From assembly GCA_021777135.1 (NCBI GenBank), contig JAJYDX010000004.1, positions 62,001 to 126,000 of the forward strand: a stretch of 64,000 nucleotides of DNA. The letters are read 5' to 3'. Source of the stretch: a bacterium. GTDB taxonomy: Bacteria > SZUA-79 > Acidulodesulfobacterales > Acidulodesulfobacteraceae. This document shows, piece by piece, positions 38,115 to 46,537 of the stretch (positions within the stretch are counted from its first letter, which is position 1; every line of letters starts with the position of its first letter). The translations under genes were made by a program, and so were the position numbers. The notes below the pieces were generated by a model. That model was not told the DNA's origin, ran no database searches, and worked only from the letters and a program-made list of their open reading frames with translations.

Positions 38115-38495
38115 ATGTATGATCTAAAGGTTTTATCAGGCTTTTCATCCGCGCACGCTCTTAGGGGCTATAACGGGAAATGCGAGAAGATTCACGGTCA
38201 TAACTGGCAAGTAGAATTAGTCGTGTCGTCTGAAGTGTTAAACGAAATAGGTCTCGTCGTTGATTTTAAATTGCTTAAAAAATATCTTAACGAGATAATG
38301 GAAACGCTTGACCACAAATTTATTAATGAAACAGAATTTTTTAAAGAAGTAAATCCCTCTGCTGAAAATATTGCAAAATATATATATGAAGAGTTTGAAA
38401 AAAAAATAAACGTAAATAAAATATTTAATGTATCAGTTAAAAGGGTCGACGTTTATGAAACAGACTCTTCGATGGCTTCTTATTATAAAATTTGA
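38115..38495 (+). CDS. queD: 6-carboxy-5,6,7,8-tetrahydropterin synthase (QueD)
   Basis: QueD converts dihydroneopterin triphosphate to 6-carboxytetrahydropterin in queuosine/7-deazaguanine synthesis; it belongs to the PTPS family. The 126-residue protein has the zinc ligands H14, H27 and H29 (FSSAHAL and IHGHNW), the catalytic C23, LDHKFIN and the closing glutamate in YETDSS. Length is normal. Other queuosine genes are not in the window. Confidence 0.93.
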   Translation: MYDLKVLSGFSSAHALRGYNGKCEKIHGHNWQVELVVSSEVLNEIGLVVDFKLLKKYLNEIMETLDHKFINETEFFKEVNPSAENIAKYIYEEFEKKINVNKIFNVSVKRVDVYETDSSMASYYKI

Positions 38496-38574
38496 TTATC
38501 TTTTTACGTTAACAACATATATTTACAAAGTTTATATTTTTTATACAATGAAAGATTAAATATTATAAAATTGA

Positions 38575-38603
38575 TTGACTAAAGTTTATTAATAATGTAT
38601 TAA
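38575..38603 (+). promoter_or_regulatory. Possible sigma70 promoter upstream of the PilO-like/TPR gene
   Basis: TTGACT at 38575-38580 and TATTAA at 38598-38603 are 17 bases apart, in the 185-base gap between queD and the PilO-like/TPR gene. No other structure was recognised in this AT-rich gap. Confidence 0.35.
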
Positions 38604-38680
38604 ATATATTAAAGCTTTTTGAGATGGTTATTTAATATAATATAAAATTAATTTGGCAAGTTAAGGCGAGCATTATTTTT

Positions 38681-39727
38681 GTGCATAAAAAAAATATTTA
38701 TTATTATATCGCTATCTTAGTTTTCACGGTTTCGATACTTGGAATTTTTTTGGCTTATCAAACTTTTACGGCAAAAGAAAAAAAAATAGGCTCAATGATA
38801 AACATAAGGCTCAATAACCTTGAAAACATACAAAAACGCATATCCGATAACATAAAAAGCATTAAAAATATTGAGTTGCCGGTTCTTAGATACGGATATT
38901 CTTTCAATGAGAACGATGATTATTTTATGTCAGAAATAGTAAGGGCATCTAAAAAATATAACGTAAAATCCAGAAATATAAAATTAATCCGCACTAATAA
39001 AAAGAAAAATACAGCAGAGTTTATATTTAAAGTAAAAGGGCTAGGAAAGCCCGAGGATATCTATTCATTCATTAAGACGCTTGAATATAACCATAAGATA
39101 GAATTAAAAAAATTCTACATAAGCAAAAATTTCAATAGCAAAAACGAAGTCTATTTTTCCTCAATATTAGCCGCTTATGTAATAAACAAGCATGAAATAT
39201 TGCCGGATATAGTAAAAGTAAAAGCCAAACTCTTACCGCCGGATAATTTCGGAAAGATAGATCCTTTTAAATATTCTGTCGAGGCAAAAAAACCTGTTAA
39301 AAAAATCATAAGCAAGCCTTCAAAAAAAATAGCCGAAAATGTATATAAAAAATTATCTGAAGAATCAAGAATTAAACAATCTGATTTTTACAATAAAGAA
39401 GGGGTTCGTTTTTTCGATAAAAATAATCTTTCAAAAGCGTATGTTATGTTTAAAAAAGCAGTTATGCTAAATCCAGATAATTATATGGCACTATCTAACG
39501 CTGCTCTCGACAGCTACAAAACTGAAAATTATAACGATTCCATATTATATGCTAAAAAAGCGTTAAAATTGAAGAAACTATGGCAGATTAATTTTATTCT
39601 AGGATTGGCATACCTGCATATTGAAAATTTTTCAAAAGCTAACTTTAATTTCAATGAAGCTTTAAAATTAAACCCTTCTGATGAACAAATTAAATATTAT
39701 TTAAATATTTCAAAAAAAAGACGATAA
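38681..39727 (+). CDS. Single-pass membrane protein with PilO-like and TPR regions
   Basis: The 348-residue protein begins at a GTG. It has one membrane segment at about 7-27, a short coiled coil (NLENIQKRISDNIKSI), and a PilO/GspM-like ferredoxin-type region at about 60-175 (FIFKVKGLGKPEDIYSFIKTLE). A linker follows, then TPR repeats at about 235-345 (FYNKEGVRFFDKNNLSKAY, MLNPDNYMALSNAALDSY, ILGLAYLHIENFSKANFNF). It is probably anchored in the inner membrane with the rest in the periplasm. The role is unknown; a pilus or secretion scaffold is possible. The closest genes are queD and the Ig-like repeat protein. Confidence 0.7.
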   Translation: MHKKNIYYYIAILVFTVSILGIFLAYQTFTAKEKKIGSMINIRLNNLENIQKRISDNIKSIKNIELPVLRYGYSFNENDDYFMSEIVRASKKYNVKSRNIKLIRTNKKKNTAEFIFKVKGLGKPEDIYSFIKTLEYNHKIELKKFYISKNFNSKNEVYFSSILAAYVINKHEILPDIVKVKAKLLPPDNFGKIDPFKYSVEAKKPVKKIISKPSKKIAENVYKKLSEESRIKQSDFYNKEGVRFFDKNNLSKAYVMFKKAVMLNPDNYMALSNAALDSYKTENYNDSILYAKKALKLKKLWQINFILGLAYLHIENFSKANFNFNEALKLNPSDEQIKYYLNISKKRR

Positions 39728-39778
39728 ATATGTGTTAAAATCATATATGCATAATTATTTTATAGAGGGAATCCAATT

Positions 39779-40876
39779 ATGAATTTAAATTTTAAAAAAA
39801 CAGCTGCTTATCGTATTGTCCTGATTCTATTTGCAATTTCAATTTTATTGGCTTCTGCGAGAGTATATGCGTTCACTACGATAACCATTCTGCCAGGCAA
39901 GTTAAATAACTTTAGGGTAAATGTTCCAGGTACGGTAGCGGCAGGAAGTAAATTTACGGTTAAATTAGTGGCTCTTGATGATTATGGAAATATTATAACT
40001 GATTTTGCAAATAAATATGAAGGTCTTAATATAGGCGTAAATATTGGAAATAATATAACTTCGGAACATTTGGATATTCCCGCGTCTGAATTTAAAAACG
40101 GAGCGGTAAATTTTAATCTCTCATATAAAAAAGCCGGCAATATTAAAGTATCCGCATTGTTCGAAGGCGTTCAGAATACAAGCTCTACAATATATGTTGC
40201 CGCAGGTCCATTCCACAATTTAAAAATAGCGGCGCCAAAAAAAGCATCTGCAGGCGAACCTTTCGGCGTTAAAGTGTTTGCGGTTGACCAATACGGCAAC
40301 TCTATTCGTTTTATGCCGAAACCCAACGGAGATATAAAAGTTTATCTTACTGGAGATAATTTTAAAGTACGTCCCAGAATTATTCCGGCAAATTATATTA
40401 AAAACGGTTCGGGAAAATTTAGTTTTATTTCTGACAGGGCGGGTTCAAGCCGACTTAATTTTGAAGTTGATTACGACGGCAGAACCCATATTTTTATTAG
40501 TAAAAATATCGATATTTATCCTTCATATTTTAATAAATTTCTCATATCTACAAATATTGCTAAAGTTCCAGCCGGCAGACCCTTTATAATTAAAATTGTT
40601 TCGGTAGATAAATACGGAAACGTAATAAACGACGTAAATAAAATGAAAGGGAAGGTTAAATTAGTTTTAATTTCGCAAAGCGGGATAGAAAGAAGCAGCT
40701 TGTTTAGTTTTAAATCCTTTAATAAAGGCATCGCGTTAGTGAAAACAGTATTTAACAGAGTCGGTACTTTTTCTATTTATGCAAAGCCGGAAGGAATAAA
40801 TTTAAAAAAACTTAAAGCGCATTTGCCAAAAGTTAACCGCAAAATAAGGGCTAAAAGTCTTCTATTATACAAATAA
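39779..40876 (+). CDS. Secreted protein with three Ig-like repeats
   Basis: The 365-residue protein has a signal peptide (about 1-31). Three repeats of about 105 residues follow, each with a glycine-rich start and a pattern A-G-x-x-F-x-V-K-x-x-A-x-D-x-Y-G-N (AAGSKFTVKLVALDDYGN; SAGEPFGVKVFAVDQYGN; PAGRPFIIKIVSVDKYGN). The pattern is that of bacterial Ig-like/invasin-type beta-sandwich domains found in exported proteins. A basic tail ends it. It is likely periplasmic or cell-surface. No function is known. Confidence 0.75.
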   Translation: MNLNFKKTAAYRIVLILFAISILLASARVYAFTTITILPGKLNNFRVNVPGTVAAGSKFTVKLVALDDYGNIITDFANKYEGLNIGVNIGNNITSEHLDIPASEFKNGAVNFNLSYKKAGNIKVSALFEGVQNTSSTIYVAAGPFHNLKIAAPKKASAGEPFGVKVFAVDQYGNSIRFMPKPNGDIKVYLTGDNFKVRPRIIPANYIKNGSGKFSFISDRAGSSRLNFEVDYDGRTHIFISKNIDIYPSYFNKFLISTNIAKVPAGRPFIIKIVSVDKYGNVINDVNKMKGKVKLVLISQSGIERSSLFSFKSFNKGIALVKTVFNRVGTFSIYAKPEGINLKKLKAHLPKVNRKIRAKSLLLYK

Positions 40877-40952
40877 CGTAAACCCCTATCACTTTTCTAT
40901 TTCAAAAAAAATAAAAAAGTAATATAATAAAAAATTAATCCGTAATATTTAA

Positions 40953-41027
40953 GGCGGCATAGCCAAGCGGTAAGGCAGAGGTCTGCAAAACCTCTATACC
41001 TCGGTTCAATTCCGAGTGCCGCCTCCA
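40953..41027 (+). tRNA. tRNA-Cys (anticodon GCA)
   Basis: The sequence folds as a complete cloverleaf. The acceptor GGCGGCA at 40953-40959 pairs with TGCCGCC at 41017-41023, with T as the discriminator and CCA encoded at 41025-41027. The anticodon stem GAGGT/ACCTC encloses the loop CTGCAAA with GCA. The T arm has TCGG with GTTCAAT in the loop. It reads the Cys codons UGC and UGU. Confidence 0.97.
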
Positions 41028-41061
41028 TAAAATATTCTGATATTTGCGAGGTAATAAAAAT

Positions 41062-41901
41062 ATGTATGAAATTATCGGTAAAAAAAATTTAGGAGAAGGA
41101 ATAAATTTATATATTATATCTGTCCCAGATATAGCTTTAAAAGCACTGCCTGGACAGTTTATAATTCTTAGGGTCAATAAAAACGGGGAAAGGATTCCTA
41201 TTACCTTAGCTGATTCCGATAAAAACAACGGAACAATAACGATACTCGTCCAAACGCTTGGCAAAACAACTCATCTGCTTAGTGAATTAAATGTTGGAGA
41301 CAGCTTGGCTGACGTAGTCGGTCCGCTCGGCGTTCCGACTGAAATTGAAAAATTTGGAACCGTAGTTTGCGTTGGTGGAGGTTTTGGAATTGCCGCTATT
41401 TATCCTATAGCCAAAGCGATGAAGTCTGCCGGAAATAACGTTATTTCTATAATAGGCGCCAGAAGCAAAGAGCTTCTTTTAATGGAAAACGAAATGAGGT
41501 CGGCTAGCAGTGAAGTCCTCGTTGCTACAAACGATGGAAGCTACGGCACTAAAGGAATAGTTACCGATGTGTTGAGAGAGCTAATTTACGATAAGAAAAT
41601 GCAGATAGACAGGGTTATAGCAATAGGACCGGTTATCATGATGAAAGCTGTCAGCGACCTTACTAAAGAAAAATCTATTAAAACGACTGTAAGCTTAAAT
41701 CCGATTATGATTGACGGAACGGGAATGTGCGGAGCATGCAGAGTTCTTGTCGACAAAAAAACTAAATTTGCCTGCGTGGATGGTCCAGATTTTGACGGAC
41801 ACCTCGTTGATTTCGATAACCTTATGAACAGGCTTAAGTTTTATAAAGAAGAGGAAAAAGCTTCTTACGAATGCCATATGAAACAGCATCACAATATATA
41901 A
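41062..41901 (+). CDS. Ferredoxin-NADP reductase-like flavoprotein, NfnA / sulfide dehydrogenase beta-type
   Basis: The ATG at 41062 gives 279 residues; a TTG six codons earlier is also in frame. The protein binds FAD (PGQFIILRVNKNGERIPIT) and NAD(P)H (CVGGGFGIAAIYPIAKAM), and carries a C-terminal Fe-S cysteine cluster in GMCGACRV plus a later cysteine in FACVDGPDFDGH. It matches the small subunit of NfnAB, a reduced ferredoxin:NADP oxidoreductase that can bifurcate electrons, and the SudB subunit of sulfide dehydrogenase. The next gene is its partner, 43 bases away. Confidence 0.87.
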   Translation: MYEIIGKKNLGEGINLYIISVPDIALKALPGQFIILRVNKNGERIPITLADSDKNNGTITILVQTLGKTTHLLSELNVGDSLADVVGPLGVPTEIEKFGTVVCVGGGFGIAAIYPIAKAMKSAGNNVISIIGARSKELLLMENEMRSASSEVLVATNDGSYGTKGIVTDVLRELIYDKKMQIDRVIAIGPVIMMKAVSDLTKEKSIKTTVSLNPIMIDGTGMCGACRVLVDKKTKFACVDGPDFDGHLVDFDNLMNRLKFYKEEEKASYECHMKQHHNI

Positions 41902-41944
41902 CTACTTAATATAAATATATATAATATAGCAAAAATAGAGAGAT

Positions 41945-43402
41945 ATGGATATGGATAAAACCGCAAATACGAATAAGCAGAATTCTTTAGAAACAAAAGA
42001 AAGGCTTAAAATTAAAAAACACGAGATGCAGTCGCAGTCTCCAGACGAAAGAAGGAGTAACTTCAAGGAAGTGCCTTACGGCTACTCTCCTGAAGACGCG
42101 GTAGAGGAGGCTAAAAGATGCATACAATGCAAAAGACCTTACTGCATAGAAGGCTGTCCGGTCAATATCGATATTCCGGCTTTTATAAAGCTTATTGAAG
42201 AAGGCGATTTTTTAGGAGCGGCAAAAAAAATTAAAGAAACTAATGCTTTGCCTGCTGTTTGCGGCAGGGTATGCCCGCAAGAAGACCAGTGTGAAAAGGT
42301 TTGCACAATAGGCAAAAGAAAAGACACTCCTTCAGTAGCAATAGGAAACTTAGAAAGATTTGCGGCGGATTACGAGTCTAAATACGGAGACATCAGAATT
42401 GAAGTCAATAAAAGAAAAGACAAGAAAGTGGCAATAGTTGGTGGCGGACCGGCAGGTTTGACTGTGGCAGGAGATTTATGCAAAATGGGTTATTCCGTTT
42501 CCATATTTGAGGCCCTTCACGAAATAGGCGGAGTTTTAATGTACGGAATCCCCGAATTCCGTCTTCCTAAAGAGATTTTATCCAGAGAATTAAAAGTTCT
42601 TGAAGATATGGGAGTAGGAATATTCACTAACGAAGTTATCGGAAAGACAATAACCGTCGACGAATTATTAACAGAAAGGGGTTATAGCGCTGTTTTTATA
42701 GGAACCGGCGCTGGAACGCCTAAATTTCTTAATATACCCGGAGAGGAGCTTAACGGCGTTTATTCGGCAAATGAATTTTTGACGCGTGTTAATTTAATGC
42801 GGGCATACAATAAATCTGAATTTGATACCCCTATTAAATGCGGTAAAACATTAGTTGTTTTCGGAGCAGGCAATACAGCTATGGATGCCGTAAGAACAGG
42901 TTTAAGGCTTGGTTATGACGATGCCAAGATTTTTTACAGAAGGTCTAGGAAGGAAATGACCGCGAGGCTCGAAGAAGTTCATCATGCCGAAGAAGAAGGG
43001 ATTAAATTTGAATTTTTAATAAACCCGCTCCGATTTATAGGAGATGAAAATCATAACGTTACCGCAGTTGAATGCGAACGCATGGAACTTGGCGAACCAG
43101 ATGAAAGCGGCAGAAGGAGACCAATTCCGATAAAAGGTTCGGAGTTTATTTCAGATATTAATGCCGCTGTTATAGCCATAGGAACAAATGTTAATCCTAT
43201 TGTTCCTTCTTCTACTCCCGGAATGAATTTGAATAAATGGGGCTATATAATTGCTGATGAAGACACCGGTAAAACAACAAAAAAAGGCGTTTTTGCCGGA
43301 GGCGATATAGTAACGGGAGCGGCTACCGTAATACTGGCTATGGGAGCAGGGAAAAAAGCTGCAGTCGCGATAGATAAATATATAGAAACCGGTATTTGGT
43401 AA
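41945..43402 (+). CDS. NADPH-dependent flavoprotein, GltD / NfnB / SudA-type large subunit
   Basis: The 485-residue protein has an N-terminal cysteine-rich ferredoxin-like region (CIQCKRPYCIEGCPV and CGRVCPQEDQCEKVCTIG) and two dinucleotide-binding motifs (VAIVGGGPAGL and VVFGAGNTAMD). This is the architecture of NADPH-dependent glutamate synthase small subunit, NfnB and SudA. Paired with the preceding gene, an NfnAB-type transhydrogenase is most likely. The absence of a glutamate synthase large subunit nearby argues against GltD proper. Two ATG codons (41945 and 41951) could be the start. Confidence 0.88.
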   Translation: MDMDKTANTNKQNSLETKERLKIKKHEMQSQSPDERRSNFKEVPYGYSPEDAVEEAKRCIQCKRPYCIEGCPVNIDIPAFIKLIEEGDFLGAAKKIKETNALPAVCGRVCPQEDQCEKVCTIGKRKDTPSVAIGNLERFAADYESKYGDIRIEVNKRKDKKVAIVGGGPAGLTVAGDLCKMGYSVSIFEALHEIGGVLMYGIPEFRLPKEILSRELKVLEDMGVGIFTNEVIGKTITVDELLTERGYSAVFIGTGAGTPKFLNIPGEELNGVYSANEFLTRVNLMRAYNKSEFDTPIKCGKTLVVFGAGNTAMDAVRTGLRLGYDDAKIFYRRSRKEMTARLEEVHHAEEEGIKFEFLINPLRFIGDENHNVTAVECERMELGEPDESGRRRPIPIKGSEFISDINAAVIAIGTNVNPIVPSSTPGMNLNKWGYIIADEDTGKTTKKGVFAGGDIVTGAATVILAMGAGKKAAVAIDKYIETGIW

Positions 43403-43405
43403 AAT

Positions 43406-43436
43406 TTGACAAATTTTTTTATTTATGGGATATATA
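43406..43436 (+). promoter_or_regulatory. Possible promoter for tRNA-Leu
   Basis: A perfect TTGACA lies at 43406-43411, four bases after the preceding gene. A -10-like TATATA at 43431-43436 is 19 bases downstream, and GATATA at 43429 is at 17 bases. The tRNA-Leu starts about 50 bases later. Confidence 0.4.
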
Positions 43437-43488
43437 TTATATTAATTTACTTTTTCGGTTTCCGCAAATTCATTCTTTCGAAAAATTT

Positions 43489-43576
43489 GCCGGGGTGGCG
43501 GAAGTGGTAGACGCAAGGGACTTAAAATCCCTCGGAACTTAGTTCCGTGCCGGTTCGATTCCGGCCCTCGGCACCA
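43489..43576 (+). tRNA. tRNA-Leu (anticodon TAA)
   Basis: The acceptor GCCGGGG at 43489-43495 pairs with CCTCGGC, followed by discriminator A and an encoded CCA ending at 43576. The anticodon stem AGGGA/TCCCT encloses CTTAAAA with the anticodon TAA. The long variable arm (about CGGAACTTAGTTCCG) is typical of class II leucine tRNAs. The total of 88 bases fits. It reads UUA and UUG. Confidence 0.97.
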
Positions 43577-43640
43577 TAAAATCTTTTTACTTATCAATAT
43601 TTCAATATTAAATTCCGGCGGCAATTGTAAAATTTTTTTA

Positions 43641-43669
43641 TTGACTTATTTTTTTATAAGTAGTATATT
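43641..43669 (+). promoter_or_regulatory. Strong sigma70 promoter of the sulfur module
   Basis: TTGACT at 43641-43646 and TATATT at 43664-43669 are separated by 17 bases. This is the best promoter in the window. It is followed by a leader of about 80 bases that contains TAGTTG and CAACTA arms (43672 and around 43711), which may form a hairpin. A GGAGG ribosome-binding site lies before the ATG at 43760. Confidence 0.65.
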
Positions 43670-43759
43670 TTGTAGTTGTAATTAAATCTTCGGCTTTTCT
43701 ACACAGTATAGCAACTAAATTAAAATCAAACAAAAATTAACTTTGGAGGTTAAAGGATT

Positions 43760-44746
43760 ATGCGTTCATTTCGTTTGTTTAAAATGCTGGCATTAGGCCT
43801 GGCATTAATGTTTGTTTTAACTGCTTCTATGTCCCAAGACTCTTTTGCTCTTGGCATTAAAGGTATTTATCCGCCATGGTGCAGGAACGGGAACCCGTCA
43901 GTCAATCAAGGTTACCATTTTAGCCCTATGACCGTAGATAACAACCCCGATTTTCACGGAAACATTACTGCTGTTACTTTGCATCCTAAGTCAAGCTTGG
44001 TAGTATTTATCGGAGGCAATATATTTTTTGTGCTGCCTCACGTCGTAAAAGCATTTATGAAAAAATATCCAAACGTAAAGCATGTATTTTATATAACTAT
44101 TCCTCCCGGAATGTTGGTAAGAGTTTGGAAACATAATAACACGGTTACTTTAGGAAACATGACTATGCATTTTTCTCCGGATATATATATGGCTGGAGCA
44201 AAAAAACTTCATTTTACCAATAAGATAGGAATGACTACAGGAAAAATTGTTACTTACGGAAAGAATGACTTAGCCATAATGACTTATAAAGGAAACCCTT
44301 ATCATATTACCGGTTTAAAAAGCCTCGGCAATCCAAAATTAAAATTATCTATGCCGAATCCCGCATTTGAAGGAATTGCACATCAGATTAAAGCTTCTCT
44401 CGTTAAAGCAGGCGGAAAGAAATTAGAGCAGTCTGTTTATAACTACGGAGTAAAAAACGGAAGGGTTTATTTGACGCATATACATCACCGCCAGACTCCT
44501 ATGAGGATTATGCAGAAGAAATCAGATGCCGGCGTTACATGGCAGTCTGAAGCTAAATTTCAGGAAATGATTGGAAACCCCATTACAGAAATAAATATTC
44601 CTGCTAATGAAAACACAGTCGCGTTATACGGTGGAGCTATGGTCAAAGGCGCTCCTAACGCTAAAGCAGCTCAGGAATGGCTCAGCTTCTTAAAATCCAA
44701 AGAATGTTTAAAAATATTCGAACGTTTTGGATTTACCGCTCCTTGA
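43760..44746 (+). CDS. Secreted ModA-like substrate-binding protein, orphan
   Basis: The 328-residue protein has a signal peptide (about 1-29, with SFALG near the cut) and the overall features of class II periplasmic binding proteins of the molybdate/sulfate type: SSLVVFIGGNIFFVLPHVVKAFMKKYP near 75-100, DLAIMTYKGNP, DAGVTWQSEAKF, and the closing GGAMVKGAPNAKAAQEWLSFLKSKE. No permease or ATPase accompanies it. It contains several histidines (HIHHRQ near 245). It is the first gene of a module with DoxDA and a DsrE-like protein, so the ligand may be a sulfur oxyanion such as thiosulfate; this is inference. Confidence 0.8.
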   Translation: MRSFRLFKMLALGLALMFVLTASMSQDSFALGIKGIYPPWCRNGNPSVNQGYHFSPMTVDNNPDFHGNITAVTLHPKSSLVVFIGGNIFFVLPHVVKAFMKKYPNVKHVFYITIPPGMLVRVWKHNNTVTLGNMTMHFSPDIYMAGAKKLHFTNKIGMTTGKIVTYGKNDLAIMTYKGNPYHITGLKSLGNPKLKLSMPNPAFEGIAHQIKASLVKAGGKKLEQSVYNYGVKNGRVYLTHIHHRQTPMRIMQKKSDAGVTWQSEAKFQEMIGNPITEINIPANENTVALYGGAMVKGAPNAKAAQEWLSFLKSKECLKIFERFGFTAP

Positions 44747-44771
44747 TTATAAATAATTTATAATAAATTCC

Positions 44772-44808
44772 ATCAGGCTGTACCTCTTAGGTATAGCCTG
44801 ATTCTTTA
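44772..44808 (+). terminator. Hairpin terminator/attenuator between the binding protein and doxDA
   Basis: ATCAGGCT at 44772-44779 pairs with AGCCTGAT at 44795-44802, continuing through G-T and TACCT/AGGTA to a CTT loop, a stem of 14 pairs, followed by TCTTTAATT. It lies between two co-directional genes, so it would lower transcription of doxDA relative to the binding protein. No clear promoter was found between it and doxDA. Confidence 0.75.
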
Positions 44809-44851
44809 ATTAAATCATAATTTAATTATAACAAGGGGGAGTAATAAAATT

Positions 44852-45904
44852 ATGTCGAAGAGTATAAATGAAATCGAAGACAACGCGGTATACCGTTATC
44901 TTGGATATGCTGCGATTCCGTTAAGATTGGTTTTGGGTTGGATGTTTTTTTCGGCTGCATGGAGGAGAGTTGTTCTTGCAAGCGGAAAGCTTCAGCCTAA
45001 TTCGCCTTTATGGGTAGGGCACAAGTTTAACACTTTTTTACCTCATGCGAGTAATTTCATGGGGGTAGGAAATTTAATCCATCTCTTAATACTGCACCCG
45101 CAGGCATTGGCAGTGTTCCTTAACGTTTTTACAGTAATAGAATTCCTTGTAGGATTATCGTTAATATTTGGTTTGTTTTCAAGGCTAGGCGGTTTAGGAT
45201 CGGTTGCCTTAGCTTTCGGTATCCTATTTGGTTCAGGATGGCTCGGCGCTACTTGTCTTGATGAATGGCAGGTAGGTTCAGTAGAGATGACCATAGGTTT
45301 GCTGATACTTTTTGCAGGAAGCACATGGTCTTTAGACGACGTTGTCAGAAACATATGGCCTAAAGCAGCAGATTCTTTTATCTATAGACTTATAGGTAAC
45401 GGTCCGTTGTGGGGAAAAGGATTCAAGGCATGGAACGCCGTATTCGCTATTTTTGCTATTTTGGTTACCATGGGAACCAACCAGATGTTTCAAGGAGGCG
45501 TCTGGGGAAAGCTTCATAATTTCGGAAAAAAATTAGCCGTATCGGTTTCTGCAGCTAAAATTGCCAATAAAAGTTTGAAATTCACCGTTTACAGGACCGG
45601 AGGCAGTGGAGCCGCATTTGCATATATAATTAAAGCTCAGATTAACGACTCTGCCGGAAAACCGGTTTATGTTTGGAGTCAAAATGCTATAGAAAAATTA
45701 CCTCAATCTGCGATACATAACAGATATGTTAACAGAGCTTTTATAAATAAATACAGCATGGTAATGCAGCTTGGAGCCAAAGCCGACATCAGCCTGCCAA
45801 TTGCCAAAAAGGCATTAAAATCTTTAAAACCGGGCAATTATAAAATTGTGCTTTCTGATGTTAGCGGAGCAATATTTTCGGAAAATTTTTCATATAAAGG
45901 TTAA
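44852..45904 (+). CDS. doxDA: DoxD-DoxA fusion, thiosulfate:quinone oxidoreductase-like
   Basis: DoxDA oxidises thiosulfate to tetrathionate and passes electrons to quinone. The 350-residue protein starts with an N-terminal DoxD region of about four membrane segments (about 15-180; PLRLVLGWMFFSAAWRR, LVGLSLIFGLFSRLGGLG, CLDEWQVGSVEM). A further membrane segment at about 195-215 is followed by a DoxA-like periplasmic domain (about 220-350) ending in LKPGNYKIVLSDVSG. The fused arrangement is known from acidophilic sulfur oxidisers. The start has a GGGGGAG ribosome-binding site. Quinone and thiosulfate specificity is inferred from the family. Confidence 0.87.
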   Translation: MSKSINEIEDNAVYRYLGYAAIPLRLVLGWMFFSAAWRRVVLASGKLQPNSPLWVGHKFNTFLPHASNFMGVGNLIHLLILHPQALAVFLNVFTVIEFLVGLSLIFGLFSRLGGLGSVALAFGILFGSGWLGATCLDEWQVGSVEMTIGLLILFAGSTWSLDDVVRNIWPKAADSFIYRLIGNGPLWGKGFKAWNAVFAIFAILVTMGTNQMFQGGVWGKLHNFGKKLAVSVSAAKIANKSLKFTVYRTGGSGAAFAYIIKAQINDSAGKPVYVWSQNAIEKLPQSAIHNRYVNRAFINKYSMVMQLGAKADISLPIAKKALKSLKPGNYKIVLSDVSGAIFSENFSYKG

Positions 45905-45934
45905 GTAAAAATTAATTTAAAAGGAGAAGAGAAA

Positions 45935-46507
45935 ATGAAGAACAAAAGAATTAAAACCTTTCTGAGCATCTTTGTTTTAGTATTTTCGGCTATTGTTTTT
46001 TCTGTAACTTCCAATGCCTTTGCAGGCTGGAGAGGAACTGCCCCTACGGTGCATCCGGTAGGCTGGTATGGTTGGCACAATGTTAAAGGTGTTAGAGAGT
46101 ATTATCCAAATTTATCTACCGCGCCGAAATATACTATGGGTGCTCCTTATGTTCCAGGAAAGATGTATCATGCGATTTATGTAATAAGCGCAAACAATAA
46201 AATTAAAATGAATAAGATTATAGACAATATTCATAATGCTTTAAACGATCCAAGACTTAAAGGTCACATTAAAATAGAGCTTCAGGCATTCAGTGCCGGA
46301 ACGCACCTTTATTTTAAAGGAAACGGACGTGAAAAAGCATTACTGCAATTAAAAAAATTGGGAGTAGAACTGGTTCAATGCGCGAATAGCTTATATGAGC
46401 TTCATATTCCAGTTTCAAAACTGTATCCTTTTATAAAAATAGTTCCGTCTGCGCAGGGCGAGATTATTTTGAGGGAATCTGAAGGATATGCTTACTTGAA
46501 ACCCTGA
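45935..46507 (+). CDS. Secreted DsrE-like sulfur-carrier-type protein
   Basis: The 190-residue protein has a signal peptide (about 1-30, ending NAFA). An N-terminal extension of unknown role (about 31-75) precedes a DsrE/DsrF-like fold: AIYVISANNKIKMNKIIDNI, IKIELQAFSAGTHL, KLGVELVQCANSLYEL and the C-terminal ESEGYAYLKP. The conserved cysteine C149 in the QCANSL segment is at the position of the sulfur-binding cysteine in DsrE relatives. It is probably periplasmic. With DoxDA and the binding protein it may pick up or hand on sulfane sulfur. A strong terminator follows. Confidence 0.82.
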   Translation: MKNKRIKTFLSIFVLVFSAIVFSVTSNAFAGWRGTAPTVHPVGWYGWHNVKGVREYYPNLSTAPKYTMGAPYVPGKMYHAIYVISANNKIKMNKIIDNIHNALNDPRLKGHIKIELQAFSAGTHLYFKGNGREKALLQLKKLGVELVQCANSLYELHIPVSKLYPFIKIVPSAQGEIILRESEGYAYLKP

Positions 46508-46537
46508 TTATAGTTCTTATTATAGTTCGATTTCTAT

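Noticed and set aside
38654-38680. TGGCAAG... as a sigma54 promoter
   Set aside because: The GC/TTGC part of the -12 element is absent at the required spacing.
40953-43576. The two tRNA genes as edges of an integrated element
   Set aside because: No integrase, no duplicated tRNA ends and no foreign-looking genes lie between them.
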